A stretch of DNA of 64,000 bases from contig NZ_CP007128.1 of the NCBI RefSeq assembly GCF_000522985.1, positions 3,952,220 to 4,016,219 on the forward strand, written 5' to 3'. Origin of the DNA: Gemmatirosa kalamazoonensis. GTDB lineage: Bacteria; Gemmatimonadota; Gemmatimonadetes; Gemmatimonadales; Gemmatimonadaceae. How positions within the stretch are numbered: the stretch's first letter is position 1; each line of letters starts with the position of its first letter. Of the stretch, positions 59,788 through 64,000 are shown in pieces. The notes below the pieces were generated by a model that was not told the DNA's origin, searched no databases, and saw only the letters and a program-made list of their open reading frames with translations. Position numbers and translations under genes: made by a program.

Positions 59788-59846
59788 GCGCCGTGCCGTC
59801 TGCCGGGCCGAGGCGTTTGGTGCCGAACTGCTTGTCGCGCCACGAG

Positions 59847-59875
59847 TTGACCCGCCTCCGCGGGCCGGCTAGCCT
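59847..59875 (+). promoter_or_regulatory. Predicted promoter of the heptose-kinase gene (leaderless)
   Basis: TTGACC (59847-59852), 17 bases, TAGCCT (59870-59875). A start near 59882 would be at or just before the ATG at 59884, and no ribosome-binding site precedes that ATG, which fits a leaderless mRNA. Confidence 0.55.
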
Positions 59876-59883
59876 TTCCGCCC

Positions 59884-60894
59884 ATGCCGAGCTCCCTGCC
59901 CCGCGAGCGACTCCTCGCGCTGCTCTCCGCCGCCGCCACCCAGCGCGTCGCGATCGTCGGCGACGCCATGCTCGACGTGTATCTGCGCGGCGACGTGGAC
60001 CGCATCTCGCCGGAGGCGCCGGTCCCGGTCGTGCGCGTGCGCGAGCGCAAGGACGCCCTCGGCGGCGCGGCCAACGTGGCGCAGAACGTCGCCGCGCTCG
60101 GCGCCGGGTGCGCGCTCGTCGCGGCGGTCGGCGGCGACGTGGCCGGCGACCGGCTGCGCGAGATGCTGCGGGCGATCGGCGCCGACCCGGACGCGGTCGT
60201 TCCCGTCGCGCGGCCGACGACGACGAAGACGCGCGTGCTCGCCCGGTCGCAGCAGGTGGTGCGCTTCGACGAGGAGGACGACAGCGATCTGCCCGCGTCG
60301 GACGTGGACCGTGTGCTGGCGGCGATCGGGCGCGCGATGGAGGGCGCGACGGCGGTGGTCCTCGAGGACTACAACAAGGGGGTCCTCGTGCCGCGCGTGA
60401 TCACCGAGACGATCCGCATGGCGGGCGAGCGCGGGCTGCCGGTCGTCGTCGACCCGAAGTACCGCAACTTCTTCGTGTACCGGGGCGCGACGGTGTTCAA
60501 GCCGAACCGCCGCGAGCTCGAGGCGGCGCTCGGTGCGGCGGTCGATCTCGCCCACCCCGAGGCGCTGCCCGCGACGCTCGCGCGGCTCGGCGTCGAGCAC
60601 CTGCTGCTCACGCTCGGCGAGCAGGGGATGGCGCTCATCTCGGCCGACGGCACGACGGTGCGCGTGCCGACGACGGCGCGCGAGGTGTACGACGTGGTGG
60701 GCGCGGGCGACACGGTCACGGCGTATCTCGCGGTCATGCTCGGCGCCGGCGCGACGGCGCGCGAGGCGGCGATCGTGGCGAACTTCGCGGCCGGCGTGGA
60801 GGTGGCGAAGCTCGGCGCGGCGACCGTGAGCCCCGAGGAAGTCGTGGAGGCGTACGACCACTATCTCTCCACGCAACACGGCGTACATTCCTGA
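59884..60894 (+). CDS. D-glycero-beta-D-manno-heptose-7-phosphate kinase (HldE kinase domain, RfaE-like)
   Basis: A 336-aa PfkB-family sugar kinase. It shows VAIVGDAMLDVYLRGDVDRISPEAPVPVVRV at the start (spaced as in HldE), LGGAANVAQNVAALGA, NKGVLVPRVI, and VVDPKYRNFFVYRGATVFKPN. The ATP-site motif DVVGAGDTVTAYLAVML has the catalytic Asp. The C-terminal adenylyltransferase domain of bifunctional HldE is absent, so another gene must supply it. It suggests ADP-heptose synthesis for LPS or a related glycan. Its stop is followed after four bases by a tRNA. Confidence 0.88.
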   Translation: MPSSLPRERLLALLSAAATQRVAIVGDAMLDVYLRGDVDRISPEAPVPVVRVRERKDALGGAANVAQNVAALGAGCALVAAVGGDVAGDRLREMLRAIGADPDAVVPVARPTTTKTRVLARSQQVVRFDEEDDSDLPASDVDRVLAAIGRAMEGATAVVLEDYNKGVLVPRVITETIRMAGERGLPVVVDPKYRNFFVYRGATVFKPNRRELEAALGAAVDLAHPEALPATLARLGVEHLLLTLGEQGMALISADGTTVRVPTTAREVYDVVGAGDTVTAYLAVMLGAGATAREAAIVANFAAGVEVAKLGAATVSPEEVVEAYDHYLSTQHGVHS

Positions 60895-60898
60895 GCGC

Positions 60899-60970
60899 GG
60901 GCCTTTAGCTCAGCGGTAGAGCAACGGACTCATAATCCGTAGTGCGTGGGTTCGAATCCCACAGGGCCCA
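60899..60970 (+). tRNA. tRNA with anticodon CAU (Met elongator or Ile2)
   Basis: A 72-nt cloverleaf. Acceptor GGGCCTT/AGGGCCC, discriminator A, D-arm AGCTCAGCGGTAGAGC, anticodon stem-loop ACGGA-CTCATAA-TCCGT, T-arm GTGGGTTCGAATCCCAC. CCA is not encoded. It is not an initiator: acceptor position 1 pairs and the three GC pairs of the initiator anticodon stem are missing. Whether it is Met or lysidine-modified Ile2 cannot be decided by sequence alone. Confidence 0.93.
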
Positions 60971-61011
60971 CTCGGGCGCCGAGCCCTTCCATCGCCCCGC
61001 GTCGATGGTTA

Positions 61012-61040
61012 TTGTTCGGTCCCTCGTCGTGAGCTAAGTC
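61012..61040 (+). promoter_or_regulatory. Possible tRNA-Val promoter
   Basis: TTGTTC (61012-61017), 17 bases, TAAGTC (61035-61040), ending 11 bases before the tRNA. It is weaker than the other promoters listed. Co-transcription with the upstream tRNA is an alternative. Confidence 0.35.
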
Positions 61041-61050
61041 GCGACGGGAC

Positions 61051-61124
61051 GGGCGTGTAGCTCAGCTGGTTAGAGCGCTGCTTTCACACAGCAGAGGTCC
61101 GGGGTTCGAGTCCCTGCACGCCCA
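61051..61124 (+). tRNA. tRNA-Val (anticodon CAC)
   Basis: A 74-nt cloverleaf. Acceptor GGGCGTG/CACGCCC, discriminator A, D-arm AGCTCAGCTGGTTAGAGC, anticodon stem-loop CTGCT-TTCACAC-AGCAG, T-arm CGGGGTTCGAGTCCCTG. CCA is not encoded. It reads GUG. Confidence 0.95.
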
Positions 61125-61165
61125 CTGCACGAGTCGGTACCCAGCAGTTCCGCTCCACAGAGTCG

Positions 61166-63772
61166 ATGCAACTTCGTGCCTCGTGGCCGCTGCTTACTGC
61201 CGCGGCCCTTTCTTTTTTCTGTGCTCGCGCCACCGCGGCCCAGGTCCCGGTTCGGCCGACCCCGGAACAGGCGCAGGAGCTGCTCCGCACGCGCCCCGAC
61301 CTCCTGCAGCAGCTGCAGCAGCGGCTGCGCGCGAGCGGCCTGACGCCCGATCAGATCCGGGCCCGGCTCCGCGCCGAGGGGTACCCGGAGACGCTGCTCG
61401 ACGCGTATCTGCCGGGCGGACGGTCCGGCGGCACCGCGGACACGGCGACGACCGGCACGCTGCTCGACGCCATGCGGGCGCTCGGCGTGACCGACTCCAC
61501 CGACGACGTGCAGATCCGCGAGGCGCTCGGGCTCGCGGCGGACACGGTGCCCGCGGACTCGGATCGCGTGCGCTCGCGGCGTGACCTGGAGCGGCTGCGG
61601 CTCGACGAGGACACGACGCGCGGCGGCGACTCCACGTTCATGCTCCGAGACCGCCGCCGCGACCGCGCCGACAGCATCGCCCGCGCGGCGAAGCGCGACA
61701 GCGGGCTGGTGATCTTCGGGCTCGACCTGTTCGCGGGCCGCACGTCGCAGTTCGAGGCCAACCTCGCGGGGCCCGTCGACGCGAACTACCGCCTCGGACC
61801 CGGCGACCGGCTGGTGCTCATCCTCACCGGCGACGTCGAGGGCGCGTACACGCTCGACGTCACGCGCGAGGGGTTCGTCGTCGTGCCGCGCGTCGGACAG
61901 CTGTACGTCGCGAACCTCACGCTCGGCCAGCTCGACGACCTGCTGCTGTCGCGACTGCGACGCGCGTACTCCGGCATCGGACGCGACGCGTCGGCCAGGA
62001 CGCGGTTCTCGGTGAGCGTGGCGCGGCTGCGCACGAATCAGGTGTCGGTCGTGGGCGACGTCGTGCGCCCCGGGAGCTACCGCGTGTCGAGCGCCGGAAC
62101 GGCGCTCAGCGCGCTGTACGCCGCCGGCGGACCCACGGAGACGGGGAGCCTGCGCCGCATCCTCATCCGCCGCGGCGCGCGCGTGGTCGACACGCTCGAC
62201 GTGTACGACTACCTGCTCCGCGGCGACGCGAGCCACGACCCGCGGCTCGAGACGGGCGACGTGATCTTCGTGCCGCCGCACGGTCCGCAGGTTCGCGTCG
62301 TGGGCGAGGTGCTGCGGCCGGCGACGTACGAGCTGAAGCCGGGCGAGACGCTCGCTCAGCTCGTGTCCGCGGCGGGCGGGCTGCGGCCGACCGCGGCGCA
62401 GCGATCGGTCCAGGTCGAGCGCGTGCTGCCGCCCGGAGAGCGCGGCGAGGCCGGGCGCGACCGCGTCGTGATCACGGTCCCGTTCGGCGCGTCGGGGACA
62501 CTGCCGGCGTACGCGATGCAGCCGGGCGACGTGGTGCGCGTGTCCGCGATCGCGAAGCGGGTGCGCAACCGCGTCACGGTCGAGGGGAACGTGTGGTCGC
62601 CGGGATCGCAGGGCTTCGCGCCCGGCGCGCGCCTCTCGGACGCGATCCGCGCCGCCGGCGGCCTGAAGCCGGACACGTACCTCGGCGAGGTGCTGATCGG
62701 CCGGCTGCGTCCGGACTCGACGCGCGTGCAGCTCCGCGCCACGCTGCGCGACACGACGGGCGCGGTGGTGAACGACGTCCCGCTGCAGGAGGACGACGAG
62801 ATCCACGTCTTCTCGGTGACCGAGTTCCGCCCGGAGCGCTACGTCGCGATCAGCGGCGCGGTGCGAAACGGCGGCCGCTTCAAGTACCGCGAGGGGATCA
62901 CGGCGCGCGACCTGGTGCTGCTGGCCGGCGGGCTCGAGGAAGGCGCGCTGCTGAACGAGGCCGAGATCGCGCGGCTGCCGGAGAACCGCGCGAACGGCGT
63001 CACCGCGCGCACGTTCCGCGTGCCGCTCGACTCGAGCTACCTGTTCGAGCGCGGCGCGAACGGCCGCTTCGTCGGCCCACCGGGGCTGCCGGCGCCGAGC
63101 GGGCCGACGCCCGAGGTCGTGCTGCAGCCGTACGACAACGTGCTGATCCTGCGTCAGCCGGACTTCGCCTTGCAGCGCAACGTGTTCCTCGGCGGCGAGG
63201 TGCGGTACCCCGGTCGCTACGCGCTGCGCACGAAGTCCGAGCGCCTAACGGATCTCATCGCGCGCGCGGGCGGGCTCACGTCGGAGTCGAACCCCGAGGG
63301 CGTGGAGTTCTACCGCACGCGCAGCCGCACGGGACGTGTCGGTGTGGATCTGCCGGCGGCGCTGCGCGACCCGCGCCACCGCGACAACCTGCTGCTCGTC
63401 GACGGCGACTCGATCCTGATCCCGCCGTTCAACGTGATCGTCACGGTCACCGGCGCGGTGAACCAGCCTTCGGCGCTGCCGTACGTCCGCGGCCAGAGCA
63501 TCGACTACTACATCCGGGCGGCGGGCGGCGGCAGCCGCACGGCCGACGTGTCGCGCGCGTACGTCATCCAGCCGAGCGGGAAGCTGGAGGCGGTGCAGCG
63601 ACGCCGCTTCTTCCCCGACGGGCTGCCGTCGCCGCGGCCCGGCGCGCACGTCGTGGTGCCGGAGAAGGCGCCGAACGACGGACAGAACATCGTCCAGGCG
63701 CTGACGCTGTTCGCGCAGGTCGGCGGCACGATCGCCGCGCTCGTGGCCGCGATCGTGACGCTGAAGCGCTGA
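61166..63772 (+). CDS. Large polysaccharide-export protein with Poly_export and several SLBB domains
   Basis: It is 868 aa. A signal peptide (residues 1-25, LLTAAALSFFCARATAAQ) comes first, then a Gln/Arg-rich helical region with LRTRPDLLQQLQQRLRASGLT, like a UBA-type helix. The Poly_export domain follows (YRLGPGDRLVLILTGDVEG, VPRVGQLYVANLTLGQL), then about five or six SLBB beta-grasp repeats, each opening with a VxGxVxxPG-type strand and an AGG turn (VVGDVVRPGSY, VVGEVLRPATY, VEGNVWSPGSQ, ISGAVRNGGRF, LGGEVRYPGRY, VTGAVNQPSAL). A C-terminal hydrophobic helix (IVQALTLFAQVGGTIAALVA) probably spans the outer membrane as in Wza. It may form the outer-membrane exit for capsule or exopolysaccharide. 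No lipobox cysteine is seen. An octamer copy is at 63243. Confidence 0.88.
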   Translation: MQLRASWPLLTAAALSFFCARATAAQVPVRPTPEQAQELLRTRPDLLQQLQQRLRASGLTPDQIRARLRAEGYPETLLDAYLPGGRSGGTADTATTGTLLDAMRALGVTDSTDDVQIREALGLAADTVPADSDRVRSRRDLERLRLDEDTTRGGDSTFMLRDRRRDRADSIARAAKRDSGLVIFGLDLFAGRTSQFEANLAGPVDANYRLGPGDRLVLILTGDVEGAYTLDVTREGFVVVPRVGQLYVANLTLGQLDDLLLSRLRRAYSGIGRDASARTRFSVSVARLRTNQVSVVGDVVRPGSYRVSSAGTALSALYAAGGPTETGSLRRILIRRGARVVDTLDVYDYLLRGDASHDPRLETGDVIFVPPHGPQVRVVGEVLRPATYELKPGETLAQLVSAAGGLRPTAAQRSVQVERVLPPGERGEAGRDRVVITVPFGASGTLPAYAMQPGDVVRVSAIAKRVRNRVTVEGNVWSPGSQGFAPGARLSDAIRAAGGLKPDTYLGEVLIGRLRPDSTRVQLRATLRDTTGAVVNDVPLQEDDEIHVFSVTEFRPERYVAISGAVRNGGRFKYREGITARDLVLLAGGLEEGALLNEAEIARLPENRANGVTARTFRVPLDSSYLFERGANGRFVGPPGLPAPSGPTPEVVLQPYDNVLILRQPDFALQRNVFLGGEVRYPGRYALRTKSERLTDLIARAGGLTSESNPEGVEFYRTRSRTGRVGVDLPAALRDPRHRDNLLLVDGDSILIPPFNVIVTVTGAVNQPSALPYVRGQSIDYYIRAAGGGSRTADVSRAYVIQPSGKLEAVQRRRFFPDGLPSPRPGAHVVVPEKAPNDGQNIVQALTLFAQVGGTIAALVAAIVTLKR

Positions 63773-63784
63773 CCGCCTAACGGG

Positions 63785-64000
63785 TCAGCGCGTCCGCCGC
63801 GGTCGGAGACCAAGCCGGATCTGGAAGTTCGGCACGTCGCGGCGGAAGTCGCGATTGAGCTCGTACTCGGCGAGCGCGCCGACGACGACGTCCGCGCGCG
63901 CGCGGAACAGCGTGGCGTCGGCGCGCAGCCGGTACACGACGTCGTAGCCCGACTCGGGCGGCCCCTCGGCGAACGCGGGGGTCTGGCGGATGAAGCGCTC
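63785..64000 (-). CDS. 3' end of a probable outer-membrane beta-barrel protein
   Basis: Seventy-one codons are visible; the gene continues past the window. The alternation of polar and hydrophobic residues in YDVVYRLRADATLF, ADVVVGALAEYELNRDF and VPNFQIRLGLRPRR is that of transmembrane beta strands. The position beside the SLBB exporter suggests a capsule-assembly or export barrel, but the visible part is too short to name. It converges with the SLBB gene 12 bases away, with a GCCTAACG copy in the gap. Confidence 0.55.
   Translation of the reverse strand, partial: ERFIRQTPAFAEGPPESGYDVVYRLRADATLFRARADVVVGALAEYELNRDFRRDVPNFQIRLGLRPRRTR

Noticed and set aside
59884-60894. Full bifunctional HldE
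   Set aside because: Only the kinase half is present; the gene ends before any adenylyltransferase HxGH motif and a tRNA follows at once.
1-64000. CRISPR array, insertion sequence, integrase or prophage
   Set aside because: No regularly spaced repeats, transposase, integrase, Cas or phage structural genes are visible. The Rad52-like gene has no phage neighbours.

Overview
This is a contiguous piece of a bacterial chromosome, roughly 70% G+C by eye. It has dense, mostly core genes and no phage, plasmid, insertion-sequence or CRISPR signature. The mix of genes points to a Gram-negative-type soil bacterium, most likely Gemmatimonadota, although no single marker here proves that. The mix includes an Mla-type lipid transporter, a heptose kinase, a large SLBB export protein, outer-membrane barrels, RNase Y, HrcA, Rex, a SpoIIE/RsbW partner-switch and MutS2. 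Starts are very often GTG. About fifteen gene pairs overlap by four bases (ATGA or GTGA), so translational coupling is the rule.

Layout. 1-9.5 kb (minus): rpsA, cmk and aroA, then a diaminopimelate/lysine block (dapD, dapA, dapB, lysC, asd and an M20 deacylase). 9.5-12.5 kb: a small helical protein, then on the plus strand a histone H1-like protein and a Rad52-family annealing protein with an SSB-like tail, then tRNA-Leu and tRNA-Gly. 12.5-16.3 kb: a glycosidase-like enzyme and a divergent outer-membrane protein. 16.3-26 kb (minus): recN, nadK, dxs, ispA, xseB, xseA, folD, rny. 26-31.5 kb (minus): the infC-rpmI-rplT-pheS-pheT translation operon running into a coiled-coil gene and zapA. 31.7-34.7 kb: an MBL hydrolase, a DnaQ-type exonuclease and rex with its own operator. 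34.6-42.6 kb (minus): rsmA, a three-gene partner-switching module, pta, coaD, rsmD, a frameshifted recJ and a zinc-ribbon protein. 42.6-55.2 kb (minus): dnaG, mutS2, a YqeY-like gene, a HIT gene, rsmE, prmA, dnaJ, hrcA, hemW, dprA, obgE. 55.2-59.8 kb (minus): a CMD-like protein, an asparaginase, then mlaD/mlaF/mlaE. 59.9-64 kb: a heptose kinase, tRNA(CAU), tRNA-Val, an SLBB export protein and the 3' end of a probable outer-membrane protein.

The most unusual signal is not a gene. The octamer GCCTAACG (CGTTAGGC on the other strand) occurs 29 times by hand count, and its 7-base core GCCTAAC occurs 32 times. It sits in both orientations and in every reading frame, and it uses codons that are rare in such a genome. 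It is present at all four convergent gene junctions, where it often supplies the stop codon. It accounts for about three quarters of the CTAA/TTAG tetramers I could find. It behaves like a genome-wide recognition word, such as an uptake signal, recombination hotspot, segregation motif or termination-related site. dprA, recJ, recN and a Rad52-like annealing protein are all in the window, so a DNA-uptake/recombination role is a reasonable first hypothesis, but it is untested.

Other sites of interest are a perfect Rex operator in front of rex, a probable AUU start for infC, a (CG)7 tract that breaks recJ, a multi-repeat palindrome between hrcA and dnaJ, and a recurrent TTGAC-N17-TANNNT promoter pattern.
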